Part shown: piece by piece, positions 44,254 through 56,123 of the stretch
Layout: the number at the start of each line of letters is the position of its first letter
Position numbering within the stretch: position 1 is the first letter of the stretch
NCBI RefSeq assembly: GCF_037893015.1
Contig: NC_133662.1
Location: 204,115,696-204,179,695 of the forward strand
Direction: 5' to 3'
Source: Macrotis lagotis
Lineage: Eukaryota; Chordata; Mammalia; Peramelemorphia; Peramelidae
DNA length: 64,000 nt
The notes under the pieces: model-generated
The model's input: the letters and a program-made list of their open reading frames with translations, nothing else
The model's database searches: none
What the model was told of the DNA's origin: nothing
Translations under genes and position numbers: made by a program

Positions 44254-45654
44254 CAAGCATACTTGTAATATGATTTTTTTTGTTTCCATTTCATTTTGTG
44301 TTTCACTTTCCCAATATTCCTTCTGCAAAGCTATGCAAGTGACTATGCTAGTCTTTTTGTTCACATGTTTATTACATGTCCTGGCTTCTATCTTTCTTTT
44401 GTGCCACCTTAAAAAGAGTTACATTGATTAGTATGTCCTCTGTTTATACTTAGGGTTCTCTTTAGACAAATCTTACTTTTTGTTCTCATTTAAATCATTT
44501 GTTTTTAAGCACGTCATTTTATTCTCTTGAATTTGCTTCCACAGCAGAATTTTAAGTCATTTGATCCGATTGTTTTATTGAATTTTTAAAAATTTGTCCC
44601 CCCCCCAAATCTTGAGTTTTTATAAATGTCTTCCCCTTACCAATCTAATACATTAGCAGTGACCACTTCTCTCCACATGTCCATATTTCCCATTTCAACA
44701 ACTAGGTTTTTTCCTTTCTTTTTTCTTTCTTTTTTTGTTATTGTCCAAGGTCACACAATTAGGTAATTGTTAAGTGTTTGGAAATTGAATAGCTTAATGG
44801 CTTCATGGCTTCATCACCACTACATGTAATTTTTTTATTCTAGGTTTGAAATCTTATCATAAGGAAGATGAAATTGAAAGGGTCAAATAAATGAAATTAT
44901 GGGAATCATTTTGCAGTCATTAGACTGCATACTTTAAAAATGCCTATATTAGAATTGTGGGAATGATAATAAAGAGAGATTGCTGTGATGAATGTTACAG
45001 GATTTGATAACTACTGAACACAAGTGATATATAAGAAAATAGAATCAAAGTTAATACCAGTATTTAAATATGAAAAACTGTGAAGGATCACAAATAGGAA
45101 TGATCACATAAAAAGGATGAAGTGTGGAAGGAAAGGCATCAAGTTTAGATGATAGTGGGAGATCAAAAGGGAAAGATCTTATATTTTAATCTCACATGAC
45201 TTAGGCACACACATAAATGTACATATCCATAAATCATCATTGTGTATAATTTCTTCGGCTTTGTACTTAATAAACTTCAAGTATTGTGCTTATTTCTTTA
45301 TATAAAGAATAGAAAAAGAGATCACATGTGAAACTGTGATTTCAGTAAGAAGAATTTAGTCTTTGTCTATTTCCTCCATCATACCTCTCTTTCCTCTTTT
45401 TTGGTACATGTTTTCTTTTTCTTAGTGCTTTATTCCTATAACATATATTCCAAAAATTCCAAATTTTTTTCAAATTAAAAAACAGTGAAAAAAATCTTTC
45501 TTATTTCAAATAAATAGTCAAGAACAAACAAATATATCCATCATCCATGTCTTAAAAATAGACAACTCATTCTGTATTTTACCACCTCTCTGCCAGGAAG
45601 TTCTTACTATGATTCTTTTTCAGGCCTCTCTAAACATTATTGGTTGTTATTTTG
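44254..45654. other. Unassigned sequence with a SINE scrap
   Basis: A short antisense SINE fragment is at about 44735-44780 ('gtccaaggtcacacaattag'). The rest is unrecognised. Confidence 0.5.
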
Positions 45655-45894
45655 ATCAAACTTTGTATTGATATTTTATTTTTCCAAACACATGTTGTGA
45701 AAGTTTTCCAACATTCATTCATATAGTTTTAAGTTACAAAATTTACTTTCCTTCCCAATCCCCTCCCCTTAGAGACAAACAGTCAGGTTAACATTGTACA
45801 TACACGTTTGTTTTAAACATGTTTAGTTTAGTTTAGATTAGTAATTGTTGGCATGAGGAATTAGGATTAAGGATTAAGGAATAAGGATTAAGAT
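45655..45894 (-). mobile_element. L1 3' UTR fragment (minus strand) ending in a short tandem repeat
   Basis: 'attttatttttccaaacaca', 'gttttccaacattcattcat' and 'cccaatcccctccccttaga' are the antisense L1 3' UTR order. A GGATTAA-type tandem repeat lies at 45860-45892. It probably belongs with the L1 at 46540-50546, separated from it by 45895-46520. Confidence 0.65.
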
Positions 45895-46520
45895 TTTTTT
45901 GGGGGAAAGCAGAAGCTATGAATTTAATGAGTCACATGCCTAGATAGAATAAGATTTGGGATAGAAATATTTCAATGCGTATGAAGTCTTGAATTGATTG
46001 ACAGCCCTGGTTTTAACTATTTTAGGTGTTGAGTGGTCCATACATCTTTCAGGATTTACATCATGAACACTGTGTTCATAATTATACTCTCTGTTCCTAG
46101 CCTCACCCTCCCCCAGCAACCACACCTGTGCTTACATACCAATCTAAAATACCACATACTGTCCAGGGGAAGTGACCCAGGGATTGATTTTCTGGAAGAT
46201 TGTGTTTAGTTCAGACACCATTGTTTCTCAACAGATAATTTGTTCCACAAATGTTTGCAGTCTGTGACATTTTTTCTTTGTATTTCTCCCTATTTCCTCA
46301 CAGGAGAAGCTTAGGTGACTTTGGGGTGTCTGGGAGCCTATGGTCAGCCTCTTACAAACAGAACTACAAAAAGAAGGGTAAAACATTCTGGTACCTAAAT
46401 ATTGATATTAGTTTCCATTGTTTGGGGTCAATGAAAGTCATTTTCAGAATGAGTCATCCACTCTGCCAAGAGCTCTTAGCAAACAGATTGTTGCATCATT
46501 TATAGAATAACTCATTTTGG
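45895..46520. other. Unidentified ~0.63-kb segment lodged between two parts of an L1
   Basis: The complexity is normal, with slightly higher GC and no repeat words shared with other parts of the window. The open frames 46125-45940 (minus) and 46251-46505 (plus) match no protein I know. It could be an LTR, a DNA transposon or retrocopied transcript. Confidence 0.4.
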
Positions 46521-49500
46521 TCTTGGTAAAAGAGATATTTTTTTTTTAAATGAATGCAGTGTTCATCATATTCTGAAGGGGCTTTTTTTTGGTTTTGTTT
46601 TTCTTCCTCTGGATGGGGATAGCATTGTCCATAGCTGACCTAATAGTCCTATCTCTCTGAACTGTTGAGAGCAGTTGCATCCATCAGGGTTGACCATCTC
46701 ACAATATTGTTGCTAATGTGTACATTGTTCTCTTGGTTCTGCTCCCTTCACTCATGCTTCTCTTTTAGTTACATACCCAATCATTGATCATTTCTTATAG
46801 AATAATAGTATTCCATAATATTCCTATAATATAATTTGTTAATTCAATTCCCAATTGATGGGCATCCCCTCAATTTCTGATTTTTGCCCCCTACAAAATG
46901 AACTGCTTTAAGTAATTTGGAATGTGTGGGATTTTCCCCATTTTTTATGGTTTCTTCTGGATTTATGATTTCTTCTGAATTGGAATTGATGGGTCAAACT
47001 GTATGAACAGTTTTATTGCTCTTTGGGCATGGTTCCATGTTGCTTTCCAGAATGGCTGGCTCCGTTCACAACTTCCACTACAATGCATTAATGTCCCAGT
47101 CCTCCCACAACCTCTCAACATTGATGATTTTCCCTTTCTGTCATCTTAGCCAATCTGATAGGTGTGAGGTGATATCTCATAGTTGTTTTAATTTGCATTT
47201 CTCTAATCAACAATGATCTGAAGTATTTTTTCACATGATTATATATAGTTTAATTTCTTTATTTGAAACTATGTGTTCATATCCTTTGACCATTAATCAA
47301 TTGGGGAATGACTTGTAACCTTAAAAATTTGATGCAGTTTTCTATATATTTTAGAAATTAGACCTTTAACAGAACTCTTGGTTATGATGATTGTTTCCCA
47401 GCTATCTGTTTTCCTTCTGATTTTGGCAGCACTGATTTTATTGGTGCAAAAATTTCAATTTAATGTAGTCAAAGTCATCCATTTTGCAATTTTTAATGTA
47501 CTCTGTTTCTCATTTAGTCATAAATTTGTCCCCTTTCCATAGATCTGACAGGGAATTTCTTGTTCCATTAATTTACTCATGGAGTTGGTGTTTTATTCTA
47601 AATCCTGTACTCATTTTGATCTTATCTTGTTATAGGGTGTAGAATGTGAATCTATGCCCAGTTATTGCCATATTATCTTCCAGTTTTCCCAAAAGTTTTT
47701 GTCAAATGGTGAGTTCTTATCCCAGAGGCTGATGTCTTTGGGTCTATCAAACATTAGAGTACTATACTCACTTACTACTGTTTCTTTTGAACCTATACTA
47801 ATCCACTGATCCATTACTCTGTTTCTTAACCAGTAACAGGCAATTTTGATTAATGCCTCTTTATAGTACAGTTTTAGATCTGGTAGAGCTAGGCCACCTC
47901 CTTGTATATTTTTTTCATCAGTTCCCTTGATATTCTTGACCATTTTTTACTCCAGATGAATTTTGTGGCTATTTTTTTCTAGCTCTGTAAAATAATTTTT
48001 TAGTAGTTTGATTGGTATGGCACTGAAAAATTTGGGTGGGATTGTCATTTTTACCATGTTAGCAGACCTAACCATGAGCAATTGACATTTTCCAACTGTT
48101 TAGATCTGACTTTATTTGGGTGAGAATTGCTGTGTAATTGTGTTCATATAAGTAGTGGGTTTGCTTGGGAGGTAGATGCCCAAGAATTTAATGCTATCTG
48201 CAGTTACTTTAAAGAGAATTTCCCTTGCTTTTGGCTTTTGTTGTTCATATATTGAAGTGCTGATGATTTATATGTGTTTATTTTGAATCCTGTTACTTTG
48301 AATACTGTTACTTTGCTGAATCTATTATTTCAAATAGTTTTTAAATGATTTTCTTGGTTTCTCCAAGTATACCATTATATCATCTGCAAAGAGTGAAAGC
48401 TTTATTGCCAATTCCGATTCCTTCAATTTCTTTTTCTTCTCTTATTGATAAAGCTAATACTTCTAATACTATATTGAATAGTAATGGTGATAATGGGCAT
48501 CCTTGTTTCACCCCTGATCTTATTGGAAATGCTCCAAGTTTATCCTCATTTGCATATCATATTTCTTAATGGTCTTAGATAGATGCTACTTATTTTAAGG
48601 AAAACTCCATTTATTCTTATACTTCCTTAGTGCTTTTAATAGAAATGGATCTTGTATTCTATCAAAGACTTTTTCAGCATGTATTGAAATGATCATATGA
48701 TTTTTGTTGGTTTTGCTATTGATATGTTCAATTTTGTTGAGTGTTTTACTAATATTAAACCATCCATGCCTACTTGGTATAAATCTATTATCATGGTGTA
48801 TTATACTAGTAATAACTTGGTATAATCTCTGCTAAAATTTTATTTAAGATTTTTGCATCAATGCTTATAAGAGAGATTGGTCTCTAAAGTTCTTTGTCTA
48901 TTTTGGTTTTTCATGGTTTAAGTATTAGCACCATATCTATGACTTTAAAGGAATTTGGCAGAAGTCTTTTTTCATCTATTTTTTGAAGAGTTTATGTAAA
49001 AGAAGAATTAAGTACTCATTAAATGTTTGATAGAATTGTCTTGTAAATCCATGGAGACTTTTTTTTAGGAATTTTATTGATTTTTTTTTTCAATTTGTTT
49101 TTTGGAAATGTGTTTTTTTAAGTATTTCATTTTCTCTTCTATTTATAGGGGCAGTTTATATTTTTGTAAATATTCATCCATTTCACTCAGGTTATCAAAT
49201 TTATTAGCATAGAGTTTGGTAAAATAGGAGTTATCTCTTTAATTAATTTCCTCTTCATTGTGGTGGTTATTTCACCTTTTCAATTTTGATATTGGTAATT
49301 TGATTATTTTATTTCTTTGTTTAATCAGATTAACAAAGGTTTATCTATTTCTTATTTTTTCATAAAACAACTCAGTTTTATTTTTTTAGATCATTGATCT
49401 TCTTACTTTCAATTTTATTAATGTCTTCCTTGATTTTGAGTATTTCTAATTTGGTTTTTAATGGGCATTTAATTAACAATTAATTTGTTCTTTCTCTAAC

Positions 49501-50546
49501 TTTTTTTAGTTGCATACCCAATTCATTGATCTCCTCTTCCTCTACTTTATTCATATAAATATTTAGAGATATAAAATTTCCTGTCAAAACTGCCTTGACT
49601 GCATCTCATAAATTTTGGAATGAAGTCTCATTGTCATCATTTTCTTGTATATAATTACTGATTATTTCTATGATTTGCTGTTTGGTCCATTAATTATTTA
49701 AAATTAAGCTATTTAGTTGCCAGCTAATTTTTGTTTTATCTTTCCATGTTACTTTATTGTATGTAATTTTTATTGCATCATGACCTGAGAAGTATGCATT
49801 TATTATTTCTGCTTTTTCTTCTCTCTTCTTTGGTTTTTAAATTATTTTTTAAGCTCTTCAATGACCTTTGGGATTTGATTCCAATTCATAGACTCAATCG
49901 AGAATATCCCTGTGGGTAATTTTTCATTGTTTTCTTCTTCCAGGATGACATCATTATCATCTTGTCTTTTAGTTTTTTTGGCTCATCTTGAAATGTTTGG
50001 GCTGTAATCCTGGGGTATAGGGAATATAGACTCAAGGTTTTTTATACTGGGGCTGACATCTTATCACTAACTAGTCATTGTCTAAGATTTTGCCCCTGCT
50101 GTCTAGGTCTTGCCTTTGCAGAAGTTTATTTCCTCCTTTATGTAGAGGTTCTGTCTATGCATTAGTTTGACCCCAATCCTGTCCTGTCATTTGCCCTACT
50201 CCTCCCAGGGTTCAGACTTTGTTTGGGGTTGAGCACTCCCTGCTGACTTGCTGTCTAGCTGCTGGGACTATTGCTGTTGTCAGGCTGTTGCAACCTGGAC
50301 TGCACTGTGACTAAAAGCCTCCTGCTGGCTTTTCTGATCTACCACCTAGCTACTTCCCCTTTTACCCCAAGGACAAAGACCTTCACTGAAGATCCTCCAC
50401 AATGGCTACCATTAAAAACTTTGGATCTTATCTTTTTCTTGGTGGGATCTATAGCATTAATGTCTGTGCAGAGGCTTCATTTAATTTTGCATAGGAAAAA
50501 CTCTGGGAGTATGCTAGCTTCAGGCTGCCATCTTGGCTCTACCCCC
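46521..50546 (-). mobile_element. Large antisense L1: ORF2 nearly complete, ORF1 region missing, 5' UTR present
   Basis: From left to right the minus-strand L1 shows the ORF2 end (46600-47250), the ORF2 C-terminal domain (47943-47662 encodes GGGLALPDLKLYYKEALIKI and CYWLRNRVMDQW), reverse transcriptase remnants (48000-49400) and part of the endonuclease (49400-49800). It then passes with no ORF1 body to a short ORF1-like stretch (49810-49990) and a 5' UTR ending at about 50546 (complement of GGGGGTAGAGCCAAGATGGC). Multiple stops and frameshifts are present; the element is dead. The missing part covers the endonuclease N-terminus and most of ORF1. Confidence 0.82.
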
Positions 50547-50559
50547 AGGAATCCCTGCT

Positions 50560-51440
50560 TTATTCTTCCTAATTAAGTATTTCTTTTATAAATTTGAGGA
50601 AATAATTTTGTTTGCCCAGAAACTTTTAAATTTTATATAGTCAAAATTATCCATTTCATCTTCTGCAATTCCCTCTTATGTAGTTAATAATTTTCCCCTA
50701 TCCATATATGTATAAAATATATGCCTTTCTGTGTTCTTCTAATTTGTTTCGATGTGCACTATACATATGACTTTGTCCATTTGAAGCTAGTTATTTTACT
50801 TGGTTTGAGTTGCTGGAAGAAATGAAATTTCTACAAGACTGTCTTCCAGTTTCCCCCCATTATTTTTTTTTGTTTCATCTCTGTGTATATAATCTCTTTT
50901 TTGTTTTTGTATTATACCTAATATTTTTCTAGCACTATGTCACAATATTTTGATATTGATGTACATCCTAGATTTAACTTTGACCTTACTGGAAATAATT
51001 TAGAATTTTCTTATATAATATGATAATAATTCCTTGCTTTAAAAAGATAATTTTCCCCTTTCTTTCACTTCAATAGTTTTTAGCCATTTGAATTCTGCTG
51101 TTCTCTGCTCTTGAATTCCATGTCCCTTATGCAATTGACCTTTTCTTCTTGTCTAACCTCAGTCCTGTGTTACTCCCAGATTATGTGTAATCCATTTCAT
51201 CTTTTCCTATTAAGCAGTGTTAATTTGTCATCAGTCCATTGGCTCTTACTTTCTTGAGAAAATTCATACCATTCAACATGAGATCCTTCTTCTCTCATGA
51301 TATCTCCATCTCTTTCCATCTCCTTCATCGCAAATCAATTAAAGTTATCTTTCTCTTCCTTTCCCCTAGTATTCACTAAAGCAATACCCCCTAAATCCCC
51401 TTTACATTAAGATCAATCACTTTTAATATGTATTTCTTTC
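50560..51440 (-). mobile_element. Older L1 ORF2 remnant (minus strand)
   Basis: 'cccagaaacttttaaatttt' and 'gtcaaaattatccatttcat' parallel the younger L1 at 47440-47480. The right part (51060-51440) is only weakly L1-like. Confidence 0.5.
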
Positions 51441-51460
51441 CTTCCTTCTTAAACCTTAGG

Positions 51461-51665
51461 CAGTTAGGTGGTTCAATGGATAGAGCATCAGGTTTGGAGC
51501 CAAAAAGATTTGGCTTCTTACCCAGTCTCAGGCACTTACTAGCTGTGTGTTCCTGGGAAATTCACTGAACCCTTTTGTCTGAGTTTCCTCTTCTGTAAAA
51601 TGAGCTGGAGAAGGACGTGTCAAACCAATTTAGTCTCTTTACCAAGACAACCCCAAGCTCTTTTT
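51461..51665 (+). mobile_element. RTE-tail/MIR-type SINE
   Basis: The head 'aggcagttaggtggttcaat' is followed by 'aggcacttactagctgtgtg', 'gtttcctcttctgtaaaatg', 'agctggagaaggacgtgtc' and 'accaagacaaccccaagct'. It is the same type as the antisense copies at 24437 and 60674. Confidence 0.85.
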
Positions 51666-52789
51666 CAATCTCCTTTGCTGACTCATTTTTTTTTTGAAAA
51701 TGGCTTATTGCTCAAGATTCAATCCTAGGACTTCTTCTCTTAGTAATATCTTATCAATGGGTTTGATTATCTTCTCTACATAAATAACTCAGCATCTATA
51801 GCTATGTAGTGGCAGTCCCTCTCTGAAGCTTCAGTTCCATACATCATGAATTGTCTTTCAAACATTTCAATCTAGCATTGAACTCATTACCTTTCTTCCT
51901 GAGTCTTTTTTCCCAAACAGTCCTAATATTGTCAAAGATATAAGTATTCTTTTAGTTTTACAGGTGTGTAATCTCAGTATAATCTTCAATATTTCAATCT
52001 TCCTCACTTCATACATTTAATAAGCAGCAAAATCTTGATATTACTACCTTTATAACAACACTCAAATCTCATATCTCTCCACTAGTAGAACTACCACCTC
52101 ACTTTGGGCATTCTTCATCTCTTTTCTAAATTATTAGGTTATAATTTACCTCCATGTCTGTCCTTCAATCTAATTCACTCTAAACACAGATGCTGAAGCA
52201 ATTTTCTTTAATACAGAAATGGCTATATAAATAATCTACTCAATTCTATCAGCTAATTATTGACTCTAAGACAACATATAAATTATATAATATAAATTTT
52301 AAATTCCTATGCAATTTGGCTTAAACCTAGCTTTCTCATGTTACCGAACATTATTCTTCTATTCCATTCTTAGAGGTCAGAAAAAGAGATCCGCTGACCT
52401 TGAGCTCAGATCCATAAACATTAGTGATGAAGCATGGTGGTGGTGGTGGTGGCGGTGGTGGCGGTAGAATCAGCAACAACTTTGAAAGTTCTAAATGCGG
52501 AGATGAAAAGGAGTCAGAAAAAGATGTGCTAGCATTCCATTTAGGATCATAAACTGTTTTGTCACTTTTATCAGCTTCTGGGTGGAGAGGAGCACTTTCA
52601 GGCAAGAGGAAGTTAGAATACTAAGTGGCAAATGTGCAGCACATCCATTGCCTATATCCATTCATACAAAGGAAAAAAAATAGTCTCAGAAACATAACTG
52701 ACCTAAAAAAATAGATCCAGGAGAGATAATTTAAGAATTATTGGATTATTTTAATTTAAAATCACGATGAAAGGAAAAGATTATAAATC
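51666..52789. other. Unassigned sequence with a (TGG)n tract
   Basis: No gene was recognised. The open frame at 52605-52351 (minus) contains a polyproline run created by the (TGG)n repeat. Confidence 0.5.
52435..52466. repeat. (TGG)n trinucleotide repeat with GGC interruptions
   Basis: About ten TGG/CGG units. Confidence 0.95.
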
Positions 52790-53507
52790 ATATTTCAAGA
52801 TATTGAAAAAGAAAATGAATCCAATATCCTGGAACCAATGAGTATAGGTGAAATTGTAAGAATACAACCATCTCTACCTGCAAAAGAACTAAAAAGGAAA
52901 ACTCCCGGGAATAACTAAATTCCAAAGCTTCTGAGCCAAAGAAAAATACCTCAAACAGGCAGAAAGAAACTTTCAAATATGATAAACTTAAAGTCAAGGT
53001 CACACAAGATGTAACACTATGACATTAAAGAAGTTGAAGGCTTGAAATATATTCTGCAAGGCAAATAGATTAGGAAGATAACATCCAGTAAAACTGAATA
53101 TAAACCAATTGGGGGGAAATGAATATTTAATAAAATAGATGAATTTCAAGCCTTATTGATGAAAATATCAGAGCTGAATAGAAAATCTGACTTTTAAATA
53201 GATAACTTAAGAAAAGACTATAAAAGTTAAAATGAAAGAGAAATCATAAGGTACTCAATAAGGTTAAACTATTTAACTAGATAGGAAGAGGAAACATATC
53301 AATCTAACCACTTTCACATTATTAGGGCAGTTGGAAGAATTCTAAATAGAAGAAAGTTCAGTGATAAGTTGATTATATTGGAATGATTTAAAAAAAAGAT
53401 AGATGAGGAGGAATCCTTAAAGAAGGAGGAAATAGAAAGAAAAACAGGGAAATTATTTCACATAAAAGAAGTACACTAGAAAGACCTTTGAAAACGAAGG
53501 GGAGGGG

Positions 53508-53628
53508 GTAGCTAGATGGTGCAGTGGATAGAGCACTGGCCCTGGAGTCAGGAGTTCCTGAGTTCAAATCTGGCCTTGGACACTTAATAATTACCTAGCT
53601 GTGTGGCCTTGACTTGCAAAAAAAAAAT
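53508..53628 (+). mobile_element. Marsupial tRNA-derived SINE, slightly 3'-shortened
   Basis: 'tagctagatggtgcagtgga' to 'gtgtggccttgacttgc' plus an A9 tail. The usual 'ggcaagtcacttaac' segment is missing. Similar flanks near 53497 and 53628 (GAAGGGG) suggest a TSD. Confidence 0.9.
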
Positions 53629-53939
53629 GAAGGGGGAAAATATTTAAAGTTGAGAAGCAATCTTGAGCTTCACTCACATCTAAATTAGTTCAATAAAGGA
53701 ATACACACAAATACATAAGACATATACAGAGGACAGGATGGAGGGAAATGTAGTTAATAATCTTAACCGTGAATCTGAATGTGATAAACTCATTTATAAA
53801 ATGGAAACTTATAAACAATGGATTAAAAAAACAGAATCCAACAATGTGATATTATAAGAAATACATTTGAGACAGATATACACAGAGTTAAAGTCCTGGA
53901 CAGGAGCAGAAACTTTATGCATCAACTAAATTTAAAAAG

Positions 53940-54122
53940 GTAGTGAGAGGGCCCAGCTAGGTGGCTTAGTGGATAAAGCACTTAGTGGATAAGGCTCTGG
54001 AGTCAGGAGTACCTGAGTTCAAATCTGGCCTCAGACACTTAATAATTGCCTAGCTGTGTGGCCTTGGGCAAGTCACTTAACCCCATTTGCTTTGCAAAAA
54101 CCTAAAAACAAAAGTAGTGAGA
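53940..54122 (+). mobile_element. Marsupial SINE with tandem duplication in its head, TSD present
   Basis: The body is 53949-54113. CTTAGTGGATAAAGCA (53965-53980) is repeated as CTTAGTGGATAAGGCT (53981-53996), covering the A-box region of the internal Pol III promoter. The TSD GTAGTGAGA lies at 53940-53948 and 54114-54122. Confidence 0.92.
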
Positions 54123-54350
54123 CCAATCATGATCCCAGACAAAATGAAAGTAGACCTAATTATAAGTGATAAATAAGGAAACTTCATTTTGCTAAAGGGA
54201 ATTATAGGCAATGAAGTAATATCAATGCTAAGCATATGTGTATCAAAAGGCATAATATCCAAATGCTAAAAAAAAGGAAATGAGTTATAGAAGAAATAGA
54301 CAGTACTAAGTGTAAGTAGCATTCCTGAATTGATAAATGGGTCAAAGGAT

Positions 54351-54444
54351 ATGAACAGGGGTTTTTTCTTTTTTTAATGACATTTTATTGTATTTTTCCA
54401 ATTACATGTCATATAAATTTTTCACTATTCATCCAATGAACAGG
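54351..54444 (-). mobile_element. Very short (76-bp) L1 3'-tail insertion with TSD inside another L1
   Basis: The insert 54360-54435 is the complement of an L1 3' UTR end plus poly(A) ('attttattgtatttttccaa', 'ttacatgtcatataaatt'). ATGAACAGG flanks it at 54351-54359 and 54436-54444, and the host L1 reading ('gtcaaaggatatgaacagg' then 'ttttcaaaagaaatcaa') is continuous once the insert is ignored. Confidence 0.85.
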
Positions 54445-55379
54445 AATTTTTCAAAAGAAATCAAAACTATGTATAGGCACATAAGAAAATGCTCCAAATT
54501 ATTAATGATTGGAGAAATCCAAATTAATGCCTTTGTGAGATAACTTCCTCATACCTATCAGATTAGGCTAATCTAAAACAAAAAGAAAATGATAAATACT
54601 AAAGGGCATAAGGAAAAATTGGGATGCTAATCAATGTTAATGGAATTGTAAATTAATCCAAAGATTCTAGAGAATAATTTGGAATTACATCTCAAATCTA
54701 TAAAAAAGTACATATCTTTTGGCCCTAAAATACCTCTACTAGGTCTCAAAGAAAAGTTGGAAAAGGAGCTAATTGCACAAAAATATTTATAGTAGTTCAT
54801 TTTGTTGTGAGAAAAAACTGAAAATTAAGGGGATGCCGATCAACTGAGAAAGGGATAAACAAGTTTTTGCATATTATTGTGATGGGATATTATTTTGCTA
54901 TAAGAAATTATGAGCAGTATTGTTGCAGAAAAATGCAGAAAGACTCACATAAACTGTTGTAAAGTGAAGTAACCAAGATCAGGAGAACACTGTACACTCT
55001 AGCAACAATATTGTAAGGATGATCAAATGGGAGACTTTGCTAGTCTGATGAGTACCCAAGTACCCAAGTACTGACAAGTACCCAAGACAATTACAAAGGA
55101 CATATTATGAAAAAGTCTATATAGCTTGGGAGAGAGAACTGTTGTACTCTGAATATAGACTGAATCATACTTTTCAAAAGCTATTTTTATTTTGTATCTT
55201 TTTTTTCTTTTGTAACCACCTAATATGAAAATGTGCTTTTTCATGATTTCACCCATATAATCAATATCAAATTGCTTTCCTACTTGAGGAATAGGGAGGA
55301 GAAGCAGGCAATTTAGATTCAGAATTAAAAACAAAAAGATTTTTTATATGTTTGCATGTAATTGGGAAATATTTAATGA

Positions 55380-55572
55380 AATGAAATAATTTTTATTTTT
55401 TCTTTCTTTCTTCTGTTTTTTTTTTTTTTTGCAAGGCAAATGGGGTTAAGTGGCTTGCCCAAGACCACACAGCTAGGTAATTATTAAGTGTCTGAGGCCA
55501 GATTTGAACTCAGGTACTCCTCATTCCAGGGCACTGCACCACCTAGTCACCCCTGGAATGAAATAATTTTTA
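55380..55572 (-). mobile_element. Marsupial tRNA-derived SINE with perfect 16-bp TSD
   Basis: The body is 55396-55556 (minus), with a small internal loss near 55530. AATGAAATAATTTTTA occurs at 55380-55395 and 55557-55572. Confidence 0.94.
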
Positions 55573-56123
55573 AAGATAAAATACTTATTTTTTCCCAAAA
55601 TCAAAATATTAGTGATAACCGTTATGAATTTTTTGACTTTAATGACTTAAAAGAAAACAGATGCATCCTTTTATTTGCTTATACATTCAATCTGTTGCAA
55701 TTTGTTATTTTGAATGAAATATATAAAGAAAATCCAGCCCCATACAAATTTATAGTTAGAAAATGGAAGAACATCAGGCAAATCGCATTTTAGTGTTATT
55801 ATAAAAAATAATTTTGACCTTGCAGACCCATCTCAAATACCCTCCATGAATATATTATCATATTGCTGACTTTTTATTTGATGAAAGCATAGGTTCTGTG
55901 AAGTATTTATTGATGTACCAATTCATTATTATTTGATAAATAATTTCTAAAACTTTTAATTCTTTTTCAAGGGTCCTTTATTAAGATGATATTATTTTGT
56001 TCAATTAAACATATATTTAATACTTCTACTTTTGTCACATTAATTTGTGACCTTTTTATGTTGCAATAAAATGTCAATTACTATAAAGCTGCTATGCTGC
56101 TCTGAGCTGAGCCTTATTAAAAG
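55573..56123. other. Unassigned AT-rich sequence
   Basis: No gene or repeat was recognised. Confidence 0.55.

Larger units (their letters stand above)
52790..55375 (+). mobile_element. L1 (plus strand), ORF1 end to 3' UTR with gaps and nested insertions
   Basis: The region 53030-53260 is the ORF1 C-terminal part ('agataacatccagtaaaac' for the YPAKLS-type block). 53730-54345 corresponds to the start of ORF2 (endonuclease: 'gaatgtgataaactcattta', 'aatggattaaaaaaacagaa', 'gacaaaatgaaagtagac'). 54445-55375 is the ORF2 end and 3' UTR ('ttgtgagataacttcctcat', 'gatgggatattattttgc'). The reverse transcriptase centre is absent, so the element is internally deleted. Nested insertions are at 53508-53628, 53949-54113 and 54360-54435. 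Confidence 0.75.

Noticed and set aside
52351..52605. Polyproline frame
   Set aside because: Created by a (TGG)n repeat on the opposite strand; no homology recognised.
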